DNA of 7,236 nucleotides, from assembly GCA_024224995.1 (NCBI GenBank), contig JAAENB010001209.1, positions 1 to 7,236 of the forward strand, read 5' to 3'. The DNA comes from a bacterium. GTDB taxonomy: Bacteria > Spirochaetota > UBA4802 > UBA5550. The notes beneath the pieces are model-generated. The model made no database searches, had not been told where the DNA came from, and saw nothing but the letters and a program-made list of their open reading frames with translations. Below are positions 1-6,932 of the stretch, in pieces (within the stretch, counting starts at the first letter, position 1; each line of letters begins with the position of its first letter). Made by a program: the position numbers and the translations under genes.

Positions 1-1734
1 CATTCCTTCTTCGTACAGGGTCTTTAAAAACTGGTTTATAAAAAAAGGATTACCCCCTGTTTTTTTATGAACCAGCTCTGCCAGTGACCTTGTCTCATTT
101 TCTTTTGATTTAAAAAAAGCGGCAATAAACCTGTTCACGGTATCGTTGTTGAGAGAATCCAGCTGTATCCTTTCTACAGGCACTCCTTCCTTTTCTATCT
201 CTAACAGGGTTCTCGTGAGTATATGATTCGTGTCTACTTCAGTGTCTCTATAAGCGCCAATTAAAAATAAATACTGTATACCGGGATCGGTGATTATTGT
301 TTTGAGCAATTTTAAGCTTGCCGGGTCGGCCCATTGCAGATCGTCCAAAAAAATAACCACGGGATGCTCGGCTTGCGCTACAACATGCGCGCAATTCTTA
401 AACACGACATTAAAACGGTTGAACGCCTGCTCCGGCTCCAGCTCCGGTACATCGGGCTGAGGACCGATTATGAGCTTTATAGTGGGGATTACATCGGTTA
501 AAATTTTTCCATTTGGGCCTACCGCTTTTAACAGCTGCTCTTTCCATGTTTGGATCATTTCCTCTTTTTCGGTTAATATCCTGCTGACGAGTTCTTTAAA
601 AACATCAATAATTGCACTGTAGGGAACATCCCATTTAAACTGGTCGTATTTTCCCGTAATGAAGTAGCCTCTTTCGGCTACTACAAGTTTGTCGACTTCG
701 GAAACAAGTGATGATTTACCAATTCCGGGCGCTCCGGCAACCAGCATTATTTCCGCCCTGTTATCTTCTCCTTCTCCGGTTACTCTTTGAAACGCGTTCA
801 GTAAAATATCTATTTCTTTCTCACGGCCCACCAGTATTCCGGGCTTGCGGAATTTAATGGGGATATCCCGTAACCCCAATTCAAATTCTTCTATTGAACC
901 GGTCTCGCGCTGCCGGTTCCGGCATTCTTCCAGATCTGCCATGAGCCCAAAGCTGTTCTGGTATCGCTCTTCCGCGTTTTTGGAAATGAGCTTCATGATG
1001 ATTTGAGACAGGATGAGGGGCAGCGCCTGGTCCCGGTCTATTGGCGAGACGGGATGACGCGCGATGTGGCAGTGAATAATTTCCAGTGGATCGACCGATT
1101 TAAAAGGAACGAAACCGGTGAGCATTTCATACAGGGTTATTCCCAGTGAATAAAAATCGCTCCGGTAATCGACCTCACGATTCATCCTGCCGGTTTGTTC
1201 CGGTGACATATAGGTTAGCGTCCCTTGAATAACATCAGGATGATAGATCTCGATATTTTCATGAGTTAACAATGAAGAAATTCCAAAATCGGTAATTTTT
1301 ATTATTCCGGTGCTGCTGTTTACCAGGATATTGCTTGGTTTGATATCCTTATGGATGATATTATTTTTATGCAGGTTCCCAAGTCCCCCTGCCAGCGCTA
1401 TTGCCATATCTAAAAATTCAGGGACTTTTATCTTTCGTGAATCAATTACTTTTCTCAGGGAAATTCCTTCGAAATCTTCAAGGACAAGGGCATAGGTTCC
1501 CTCATGGGAAAGAAAATCATAGGTTTGAACGATTCCTTCAATATCCAGGCTCCGGATTATTTCATATTCCAGCTTAAACCGGGTTATTTCCGAAGGCGCG
1601 GGATCTTTTGTTTTTAGAACCTTGATCGTTACGGTTTCACGCGAAGGGCTGCCCTCTTTTGTTCCCCGGTACACAATGGAGCCCCGTGTTTCACCGAGCT
1701 TCTTTAAAATAGTATACTCACCGATTGTTTGCAT
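1..1734 (-). CDS. Ser/Thr protein kinase-AAA ATPase hybrid signalling protein (5' part, cut at window edge)
   Basis: The frame is open for 578 codons from ATG at 1734 to the window edge; GGAG lies six bases before the ATG. Residues about 6-270 form a protein kinase domain: beta-3 lysine K38 (VTIKVLK), catalytic loop IIHKDIKPSNIL with D130, DFG at 149-151, and GTLTYMSPEQTGRMNR with SPE at 177-179. HKD replaces the usual HRD, which is normal in this hybrid family. The glycine loop is weak. Residues about 303-578 form an ATPase: LVGRE near 303, Walker A GAPGIGKSS with K340, Walker B VIFLDDLQWAD with D464/D465, GAYRDT at 493-498, and GGNPFF near 560. Family knowledge: such proteins usually continue into a long helical region, GAF and a histidine kinase, about 1,700-2,000 residues in total; that part is outside the window. 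No signal peptide or membrane segment is seen, so it is inferred to be a cytoplasmic sensor/transducer. Its input and target are unknown. Confidence 0.93.
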   Translation of the reverse strand, partial: MQTIGEYTILKKLGETRGSIVYRGTKEGSPSRETVTIKVLKTKDPAPSEITRFKLEYEIIRSLDIEGIVQTYDFLSHEGTYALVLEDFEGISLRKVIDSRKIKVPEFLDMAIALAGGLGNLHKNNIIHKDIKPSNILVNSSTGIIKITDFGISSLLTHENIEIYHPDVIQGTLTYMSPEQTGRMNREVDYRSDFYSLGITLYEMLTGFVPFKSVDPLEIIHCHIARHPVSPIDRDQALPLILSQIIMKLISKNAEERYQNSFGLMADLEECRNRQRETGSIEEFELGLRDIPIKFRKPGILVGREKEIDILLNAFQRVTGEGEDNRAEIMLVAGAPGIGKSSLVSEVDKLVVAERGYFITGKYDQFKWDVPYSAIIDVFKELVSRILTEKEEMIQTWKEQLLKAVGPNGKILTDVIPTIKLIIGPQPDVPELEPEQAFNRFNVVFKNCAHVVAQAEHPVVIFLDDLQWADPASLKLLKTIITDPGIQYLFLIGAYRDTEVDTNHILTRTLLEIEKEGVPVERIQLDSLNNDTVNRFIAAFFKSKENETRSLAELVHKKTGGNPFFINQFLKTLYEEGM

Positions 1735-1788
1735 TCAATACTCCAATTGAGGATCCGGACCCGAGCAGAACTCCTTTCGCCGGTTAAT

Positions 1789-1817
1789 AGTATACACCGT
1801 TGTAATTCTTTTGTCAA
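1789..1817 (-). promoter_or_regulatory. Sigma-70 type promoter of the kinase gene
   Basis: On the minus strand TTGACA (1812-1817) and TATACT (1789-1794) are separated by exactly 17 bases. This is a perfect -35 and a five-of-six -10. Transcription would start near 1782, giving a leader of about 48 bases before the ATG at 1734. Confidence 0.75.
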
Positions 1818-1860
1818 CAAAATTAGCTCGGAGAATTACGGGCTCTTTGGGGTGTGTCTT

Positions 1861-1889
1861 AGTATACCCGAATAGAAATTACGCGTCAT
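1861..1889 (-). promoter_or_regulatory. Possible second, weaker promoter of the kinase gene
   Basis: ATGACG (1884-1889, four of six to the -35 consensus) and TATACT (1861-1866) are 17 bases apart on the minus strand. This lies about 70 bases upstream of the stronger promoter. Such matches occur by chance in AT-rich DNA, so the call is tentative. Confidence 0.3.
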
Positions 1890-1906
1890 ATATAAGGTAT
1901 ATTTAC

Positions 1907-1942
1907 CCGGAATGTAACTCTGCCTGGAGTGTTACATTCCGG
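1907..1942. repeat. Perfect 12-bp inverted repeat with 12-base loop
   Basis: The arm ccggaatgtaac (1907-1918) is exactly repeated in reverse complement at 1931-1942, around a loop at 1919-1930. There is no T-run directly after the stem on either strand, so it is not a standard intrinsic terminator. It sits about 90 bases upstream of the kinase -35 box and downstream of the lipoprotein terminator. It could be a regulator site, an RNA structure, or a remnant of a dispersed repeat. Confidence 0.6.
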
Positions 1943-2030
1943 ATTACGTTTTTCGGTATATGAAGAGACGACTCTCCGCCCGGGAGTTGTTTAATTAAAT
2001 CGGTACGCTCGGGAATTAGTCCTGATATTG

Positions 2031-2063
2031 TTATAAAACCGCTCCGCGTGTATCCGGAACGGT
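2031..2063 (-). terminator. Intrinsic terminator after the SBBP lipoprotein gene
   Basis: Read on the minus strand, ACCGTTCCG (2055-2063) pairs with CGGAGCGGT (2038-2046) across an 8-base loop. There are eight base pairs and one mismatch. The stem is followed by TTTTATAA. It begins about 20 bases after the TAG stop at 2081-2083. Confidence 0.55.
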
Positions 2064-2080
2064 ATGATTGGCAATTACGG

Positions 2081-3373
2081 CTATAGCTCTACAGGAGATT
2101 CCATAAACCGGGTAAAAAATATATCGATACCACCGGCGTTTGAATTGGAATCCATTATTCCCTCTGTCCACCCGGTTACATAAATATTATTGTCACTGTC
2201 AATTGCCAGTCCTTCGCTTACATCAATTGAAGTGCTCCCGAATTGCCGGTACGAGCGTGTTTCTCCTGTTGAAAGATATTTGACGAGGAATGCGTCAGTA
2301 TCTCCGTTAAAACCGTTTATTGTGACCCCGCATACATAAATATTCCCTGTGCTGTCCACGGCTACTTCATCACCGTAGTCATTACCTTCGCTGCCTAACT
2401 GGCTGACCCACTCCACTGTTCTGCTGGTATTATACTTAAGGAGGAACATATCGGTGCCTCCGGAAGTTGTTCCGTTCCAATCTCCATGGGTTTCTCCGGT
2501 AATATAGATATTGCCTGCGCTGTCAATAGCAAGTTCCAGGCCCAGGTCATTTGCCGTAGATCCGCTCAGCCTGGTCCAGTTATACACCCCCGATGAACTG
2601 TACATGGACAGGAATACATCCAAACCGCCGGTGGTTACTTCTCCATCCAGGTCTCCTGCGGTCCAGCCGGTAATATATACATTGTTGTCACTATCTACAA
2701 CAAGTCCTCTTCCCGTATCATCGCCTGATGCGCCCAACTGCCGTACCCATTGTTCTGTTCCCGATGAGTTATACTTTACCAGGAAAATATCATTACTTCC
2801 GGGATTTCCGTTCCCTCCCATATCTCCTTTTGTCCACCCGGTAACATAAATATTATTATTGCTGTCTGCCGCTATGCCGCGGCTCCATTCATCACCATCC
2901 GATCCGAACTGCCGCACCCATTGCTTAGTGCCCGATGAATCATATTTTGCCAGGTATATGTCATTACTTCCCAGGTTGCCGCCTCCCGCAAGGTCTCCAC
3001 TGGTGTACCCGGTGATATAAATATTATCCTCCCCATCAGTTGTTACGGCAAAGACTGTTTCAGACGCACTTGAACCCAGGGTCCGGGACCATTTTTTTTG
3101 GCCGGATGCATTATATTTAAGCAGGAAAACATCACTCCCTCCGGCATTGGTATGACCGTCAAAGTCGCCCCCCGTATGGCCCGCGATATAAACATTGTTT
3201 TTGCTGTCAGTGGCTATCCCTTCAGTGAATTCGTCTACCGCTGTTCCCAGTTGAATGGTTCCGGCCCAGGGTACTGACCCCTCGTCACCTGATCCCCCAT
3301 CATCAAAACCGCTTCCGCAATGGTACAAAAAAACTGTCATTAGAACCAGGCTAATGTTAAAAAAAATTTTCAT
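2081..3373 (-). CDS. Seven-repeat SBBP beta-propeller lipoprotein
   Basis: The product has 430 residues. I place the start at the ATG at 3373 because AAGGAG lies seven bases upstream and a lipoprotein signal begins there (MKIFFNISLVLMTVFLYHC); an in-frame ATG 15 codons further upstream gives an unlikely N-terminus. Cys19 in LYHC is the probable lipidated residue. This lipobox is relaxed compared with LAGC, as is common in spirochaetes. After a Gly/Asp/Ser-rich linker (20-35) the rest is seven tandem repeats at 36-94, 95-151, 152-208, 209-265, 266-321, 322-373 and 374-430. Each has the pattern W-(V/T)-R-Q-x-G, then GIAxDSxNNIYVTGWTxGD, then GSNDIFLVKYNSSG. Seven repeats suit one closed seven-bladed propeller. 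The predicted place is the outer or inner membrane surface; its ligand or partner is unknown. Repeat 6 is short (52) with an extra Cys; repeat 7 has lost the leading Trp. It is divergent from the cytochrome gene. Confidence 0.9.
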   Translation of the reverse strand: MKIFFNISLVLMTVFLYHCGSGFDDGGSGDEGSVPWAGTIQLGTAVDEFTEGIATDSKNNVYIAGHTGGDFDGHTNAGGSDVFLLKYNASGQKKWSRTLGSSASETVFAVTTDGEDNIYITGYTSGDLAGGGNLGSNDIYLAKYDSSGTKQWVRQFGSDGDEWSRGIAADSNNNIYVTGWTKGDMGGNGNPGSNDIFLVKYNSSGTEQWVRQLGASGDDTGRGLVVDSDNNVYITGWTAGDLDGEVTTGGLDVFLSMYSSSGVYNWTRLSGSTANDLGLELAIDSAGNIYITGETHGDWNGTTSGGTDMFLLKYNTSRTVEWVSQLGSEGNDYGDEVAVDSTGNIYVCGVTINGFNGDTDAFLVKYLSTGETRSYRQFGSTSIDVSEGLAIDSDNNIYVTGWTEGIMDSNSNAGGIDIFFTRFMESPVEL

Positions 3374-3473
3374 ATATATACTCCTTGTAAAATATCCCTG
3401 CCGGTAATAGCACTTCACATGCGGTTAGACGCAATTGCCCCAACCCACCGGCCGGTTTTAAGCTCTCGTTAAA

Positions 3474-3493
3474 AAAGTAATGATTATTACTTT
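3474..3493 (-). promoter_or_regulatory. Leader hairpin followed by T-run (possible attenuator)
   Basis: aaagtaat (3474-3481) and attacttt (3486-3493) form a perfect 8-bp stem around a 4-base loop. On the minus strand the stem runs straight into further Ts (3471-3473). It lies inside the long lipoprotein leader predicted from the promoter at 3546-3574. The stem is A/T-rich and would be weak, so attenuation is only a possibility; a protein-binding operator is the alternative. Confidence 0.35.
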
Positions 3494-3545
3494 AGACTGA
3501 TTATTATTTGACGCTGTAATAAATGAAGAGTAGTTGTTATTAATA

Positions 3546-3574
3546 AATATAATAAATTAATGTTCCGTTGTCAA
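3546..3574 (-). promoter_or_regulatory. Sigma-70 type promoter of the SBBP lipoprotein gene
   Basis: On the minus strand TTGACA (3569-3574) and TATATT (3546-3551) are 17 bases apart. The predicted start near 3539 leaves an untranslated leader of about 165 bases before the ATG at 3373, long enough to hold regulatory structure. Confidence 0.72.
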
Positions 3575-3653
3575 CATTGGCACGCAAAAAAGATTGGAAT
3601 TAGGGACCACTTTCGATTGGCCGGTAAAAAGCTGTTTGTGTTCCAAAAAATAC

Positions 3654-3682
3654 TTGATTTTTACGGAATTACAGGCTACAAT
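3654..3682 (+). promoter_or_regulatory. Promoter of the cytochrome gene, giving a leaderless transcript
   Basis: TTGATT (3654-3659) and TACAAT (3677-3682) are separated by 17 bases. The usual six- to seven-base distance from the -10 box puts the transcript start at about 3688-3689, on the ATG itself. No Shine-Dalgarno sequence stands in front of the ATG, which agrees with leaderless translation. Confidence 0.55.
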
Positions 3683-3687
3683 AAGTG

Positions 3688-4557
3688 ATGAATAAAAAAA
3701 GAACTCTCCCCGCTGCAATACTCATCCTCGTTACTACCCTTTTTATTTCCCCGTCTCTTCCGGGGCAGGAAAAAACCGGGTCCGTCTCTTCGAGGAAGAG
3801 GAATTATTGCGTTGAATGCCACGCCTACCTGGGCGGGAGCCATTCCGCTCCGATTGAGCAATTGAAAAAAAGTGTTCACTCGCAAAACGCAGGCAGCTGC
3901 ACTATGTGCCACGGCGGCAATCCCGAAATTAATCATAACGTTAAAGCCAAAAGTTCTCTTTATAATTTCGTTGGTAAGCCGGAGAAAAAAATTATTACGG
4001 AGTTTTGCGGCAAAGAAGGCTGCCACTCTTCTACTGCCGATCTATTTAAACAAGGTCCTCATTATTCGAACCAATCTTTTATGGAATTCGAAAGCCCCAA
4101 TTGTACCCGGTGCCACGGCGCTCATGAGATTCAAAAAGCGTCGACGCGTCTTCTCAAAGAAGAACACTGTGCCGGGTGCCACCCATCGTATTATATCAAA
4201 AATATTCTTTCTTCCCTGCGCTTAAAAGGAAAAAAGATCGAAAGCCTGGAAAAGAAAACCGGAACGGTAAACAGCTATTATATTAACCGGGAAAAACTTT
4301 CGGAGACGCTTACGAGGGCTAAAAATGATTTGCATGAAGTGGTTCATGTTATTCCGGCTGGGCAGCACGATGAGAAAATAAAAACCCTGGAACTTGAGAT
4401 TAATGCCATTGAATCTCAGTTATCAATCGCCGCTCTTTCCTGGAAGACCGATATTTTGTATGTTCTCATTACTGTTCTCGGTATTCTTATTATCGGCATG
4501 AGTCTTTGTATTGCTATGCTTATTAAAAGAAAACGGAATTCCGCTCATAGCTTATAA
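3688..4557 (+). CDS. Periplasmic, C-terminally anchored pentahaem cytochrome c
   Basis: The product has 289 residues from the ATG at 3688; a GTG one codon upstream is possible. Residues 1-27 are a Sec signal (Lys/Arg, then a hydrophobic run ending near PSLPGQ). Haem attachment sites are CVECH (41-45), CTMCH (71-75), CGKEGCH (107-113, four residues between the cysteines), CTRCH (139-143) and CAGCH (161-165). H52, H64, H83, H125, H146 and H160 are candidate distal ligands; the spacing resembles the cytochrome c3/NapC-NrfH-like multihaem group. Residues 170-250 lack haem sites and look helical, then a single membrane helix (about 256-279) ends in KRKR, so the haem domain faces the periplasm. The inferred role is electron transfer between a membrane quinol dehydrogenase and a periplasmic acceptor. 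No cytochrome b, quinol oxidase or reductase partner lies in the window, so the pathway is open. The gene stands alone, divergent from the lipoprotein. Confidence 0.9.
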   Translation: MNKKRTLPAAILILVTTLFISPSLPGQEKTGSVSSRKRNYCVECHAYLGGSHSAPIEQLKKSVHSQNAGSCTMCHGGNPEINHNVKAKSSLYNFVGKPEKKIITEFCGKEGCHSSTADLFKQGPHYSNQSFMEFESPNCTRCHGAHEIQKASTRLLKEEHCAGCHPSYYIKNILSSLRLKGKKIESLEKKTGTVNSYYINREKLSETLTRAKNDLHEVVHVIPAGQHDEKIKTLELEINAIESQLSIAALSWKTDILYVLITVLGILIIGMSLCIAMLIKRKRNSAHSL

Positions 4558-4591
4558 AAAAACATACTCCGGGTATAAAAATTTATAAAAA
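4556..4591. repeat. 36-bp direct repeat, left copy
   Basis: This copy matches 7153-7188 at 35 of 36 positions (t at 4582 versus c at 7179), in the same orientation. It begins inside the TAA stop of the cytochrome gene (4555-4557). Its core is atactccgggtat between A-runs, a small hairpin (atac/gtat). On the minus strand that hairpin runs into seven Ts, so it could also act as a weak terminator. Confidence 0.8.
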
Positions 4592-4705
4592 TATTCGCTT
4601 AATCTGATAAAAATATCTTATTAACTCCCGGAATAGATTTCAAATCTTTTATTGTACCCGGGGAGAAAATGATCTAAATGATATTAATATCAGCCTTATT
4701 AATAA

Positions 4706-4726
4706 CGTGGGGCTGGAAGCCCCACG
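4706..4726. repeat. 9-bp perfect hairpin, REP-like
   Basis: cgtggggct (4706-4714) and agccccacg (4718-4726) form a perfect stem with a three-base loop, in the convergent spacer between the cytochrome and the cysteine-rich gene. GC-rich palindromes of this kind are often dispersed intergenic repeats. There is only one copy in this window, so that status is inferred. On the minus strand it is followed by TTATTAATAA, so it might also help end the upstream transcript. Confidence 0.5.
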
Positions 4727-4730
4727 CTAT

Positions 4731-4769
4731 GAGAAAAACCCATGACGCTGGGAAACTAATACCCCGGCG
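4731..4769 (-). terminator. Candidate terminator of the cysteine-rich secreted protein gene
   Basis: On the minus strand CGCCGGG (4763-4769) pairs with CCCAGCG (4746-4752) across a 10-base loop, with one G-T wobble. TTTTT follows after a further seven bases (within 4731-4740). The hairpin lies about 33 bases after the TAA at 4803-4805. The gap before the T-run makes this imperfect. An A/T-only inverted repeat (4776-4796) lies nearer the stop. No clear terminator for the plus-strand cytochrome transcript was found. Confidence 0.35.
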
Positions 4770-4802
4770 CCAGGCTTAAAAATCAACATTTTTTAATACT
4801 TC

Positions 4803-6887
4803 TTATTTTATTTTATACAGGTTCTCATTCATTAAAATTAAATTTCTCAACGTTCCAGCGGAGTCAACCTTGTCGCCTCCCGGCAGCGCACTCTTAGAAC
4901 TATCAAACCATGCCCTTAAACACTTCTTGCCCTGATCCCATTCCGCGTCTCTGCCCTTTTTATTTATTTTTTCCACAATTTTAAATGACGCGCAATTCTT
5001 TGGCGGCTTGTTTGTAGAAATTCTAAAAAAGCCCGCGACAACCTTAGAAATAAGAGACACAGGCATATCGTCGCTTCTACTCTTTGGTCTTTGATCATTG
5101 GAAAGCTGCCCCATAGATTCTAAACGCTCTATATTCTTACCAAGTCCATATATTTCGGCTTCTATAGCTTTTTTAAAGTCTATAGAACTATTTTCTTGCT
5201 TGTTAGAGCTCTTTTTTGGTTTGAGAGAAGCCTTATTATACGCGAATTCGGAACTACTACGAAAACTCCTGGCGTCGAGCAGTAACATCAGTATCGTTTT
5301 ATTTGCATCTTCTACATTCTTCTGAGCCTTATCGGGTGAACATTCCGGCAGAGATGGACGATTATTATTTCTTACTATTCTAGCAGGATTCTCTTGCTTC
5401 TCATCGTTCTCCTGCTTCTCATCATTATCATTATTTTTTTTACTCATGTGACGGCTTTCGGCTACCACAATCACGTCTTGTTGTTCCAGCCATAATAGAC
5501 TAGATCCGGAGACACCACTCCTGGTTGACGCCCAGTAAGGTTTTATTGGCTTCCCCGCAGCAGCACCAACCCACGGCCATTTCCATTTCTTCCACGTCTT
5601 ATCCTGAACAATCCTCTCCTTAACATTCCAGTATCTCGCGTTTCCGCAAAGATTATTCTTTATACCATATTTGGAGAACATACCACAAGACCATAGTTCA
5701 CCCATCAGCTTTGAATCTTTTTCACCGAAATCAACACATTCCTTATAACAGTCACCACCCTTCTGTGCTCCAAGGCCGAAGATCCTTTCCCAATTTACAT
5801 TAAAATTTTCGTATAGTAAGTCTTCCAGAGCGTCAAGCTTGGATTTAATTAATATTGTATGAGTATCCTTACTCGATACATATCCCTTCTCATCGTCATA
5901 ATTCCTTTTACCCGTATCTTGCAAGTGAAACCAGCCATAATATATATAGGTGAATACACCTCTTAGAGTGGACCAAAAAGAGGGAGGGATATCATTATTC
6001 TTTAATTTTTCTTCTATACATTTACCACAGACCGCTGCCTGCCTTCGCGCGTTTTCCCATTCTCCTTTTACAAACTTTGAAGAGTGAAATTTCTCGCTGC
6101 CTTCCGCCAGAGATAAAAATAACGAGCTATCATAAAGTCTGCTTATTGGGATACTGATATTCACATGAGTCGACTCGAGAGTTTGATTTTTCTTTTTTTG
6201 ACCGCCACATAAATAAAGTTCAAGATTACCAGTATTCGTTAAAGATTTTGCCCCTTGCCAGGAGCCTGTATCCTTCTTCGAGGTCGCGGATATAACCCAT
6301 TTTTTCCAGCGATTATTAACTTTCAAATAGTTATCATTTTTTATTAGTTTATTATACCCCCCTTCAACATCCTTTGCTTTTTGACAATTTTCAAAACGAT
6401 ATTCTACTTGTTCCTTCGGCATTTCCTTTTCTTTTTTTCTTTTTTCTGACATCTGTGCTGACATCTCTTTACTAAGATCTATTATTTTCTCAGGATACAT
6501 CATTGCTTTAGTAAGCAATGTCATTGCCCTGGCACGCTCAATTAACACCTCCTTTTCCAAAGCCGAAACTCCAATTGAAACTATCTCCGGGCATCCATGC
6601 AGCCCCCCATATCCCTCCCAGAGATTATCAACCGTAACCATTATTGGATCAACTTCATTCAGGAATATTTTATCGCTGTATTTCTCCTTTTTCTTAGAGG
6701 GAAACGTTGACTTAAATATTTTCCTGTTATACAATCCCTTAATGTTTTGAATTTCCCTGGTTTTTTTGTGAATAACAAGGAGCCTTACACTATGGATCTC
6801 CCACTCAAGACCTGTGCCGAAATCTAAAGCTGAACTGTAAACAACCAATCCAAATAGTAAAACAAATACAAAAATAATTTTTTTCAT
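4803..6887 (-). CDS. Secreted cysteine-rich protein of unknown function
   Basis: I do not recognise this family. The product has 694 residues from the ATG at 6887, chosen because GGAGG lies five bases upstream and a clean signal peptide starts there: MKK, a hydrophobic core, and probable cleavage after SSA at residue 20. An upstream in-frame ATG at 6962 would add 25 residues ahead of the signal and is unlikely. There is no other membrane segment. The mature chain has 12 cysteines (99, 168, 227, 287, 290, 380, 384, 401, 414, 516, 632, 656), including CGKC at 287-290 and CYKEC at 380-384, so up to six disulfides are possible. A charged helical stretch lies near 108-172, a Trp-rich patch WKKWKWPW at 432-439, and a low-complexity linker at 482-515 with a doubled DEKQEN. 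The linker separates an N-terminal region (21-480) from a smaller helical C-terminal region. Lysine and asparagine content is much higher than in the other three proteins. It stands alone, convergent with the cytochrome gene, and is bracketed by a direct repeat. Confidence 0.85.
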   Translation of the reverse strand: MKKIIFVFVLLFGLVVYSSALDFGTGLEWEIHSVRLLVIHKKTREIQNIKGLYNRKIFKSTFPSKKKEKYSDKIFLNEVDPIMVTVDNLWEGYGGLHGCPEIVSIGVSALEKEVLIERARAMTLLTKAMMYPEKIIDLSKEMSAQMSEKRKKEKEMPKEQVEYRFENCQKAKDVEGGYNKLIKNDNYLKVNNRWKKWVISATSKKDTGSWQGAKSLTNTGNLELYLCGGQKKKNQTLESTHVNISIPISRLYDSSLFLSLAEGSEKFHSSKFVKGEWENARRQAAVCGKCIEEKLKNNDIPPSFWSTLRGVFTYIYYGWFHLQDTGKRNYDDEKGYVSSKDTHTILIKSKLDALEDLLYENFNVNWERIFGLGAQKGGDCYKECVDFGEKDSKLMGELWSCGMFSKYGIKNNLCGNARYWNVKERIVQDKTWKKWKWPWVGAAAGKPIKPYWASTRSGVSGSSLLWLEQQDVIVVAESRHMSKKNNDNDEKQENDEKQENPARIVRNNNRPSLPECSPDKAQKNVEDANKTILMLLLDARSFRSSSEFAYNKASLKPKKSSNKQENSSIDFKKAIEAEIYGLGKNIERLESMGQLSNDQRPKSRSDDMPVSLISKVVAGFFRISTNKPPKNCASFKIVEKINKKGRDAEWDQGKKCLRAWFDSSKSALPGGDKVDSAGTLRNLILMNENLYKIK
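5389..5424 (-). repeat. 18-bp tandem duplication inside the cysteine-rich gene
   Basis: Two adjacent 18-bp units (5389-5406 and 5407-5424) differ at two positions and encode the doubled DEKQEN of the linker at residues 489-500. Further Asn/Asp codons flank it. This is a length-variable, low-complexity spot in the gene. Confidence 0.75.
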
Positions 6888-6932
6888 GACTTCCTCCGGT
6901 ATTATAACAACAAATTTTAATACACTGAATCC

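Larger units (their letters stand above)
1735..2080. other. Intergenic region between lipoprotein and kinase genes (346 bp)
   Basis: No credible gene is seen on either strand. The region holds the kinase ribosome-binding site (GGAG at 1741-1744, minus), one strong and one weak minus-strand promoter, a perfect 12-bp inverted repeat at 1907-1942, and a terminator-like hairpin at 2031-2063 that would end the upstream lipoprotein transcript. The kinase therefore appears to be its own transcription unit. Confidence 0.7.
3374..3687. other. Divergent regulatory region between lipoprotein and cytochrome genes (314 bp)
   Basis: There is no gene here. The region carries a near-consensus minus-strand promoter (3546-3574), a plus-strand promoter abutting the cytochrome start (3654-3682), an A/T-rich hairpin in the lipoprotein leader (3474-3493), and the 10-bp palindrome accggccggt at 3447-3456. 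A loosely similar pair of segments (ggccggttttaagctc at 3450-3465 and ggccggtaaaaagctg at 3619-3634, 12 of 16 alike) could be chance or paired regulator sites. Confidence 0.6.

Noticed and set aside
1310..1495. 61-codon plus-strand open frame inside the kinase gene.
   Set aside because: The opposite strand encodes the conserved kinase catalytic loop (D130) and DFG here.
2511..2849. Plus-strand open frame of 112 codons opposite the SBBP lipoprotein gene.
   Set aside because: It is a shadow of the repetitive lipoprotein gene, Pro/Ser-rich as expected from the antisense of its repeats, with no independent support.
3676..4225. Open frames of 116 codons (minus) and 117 codons (plus) overlapping the cytochrome gene.
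   Set aside because: The five haem-binding motifs, signal peptide and promoter all belong to the 3688-4557 frame; the others are shadows.
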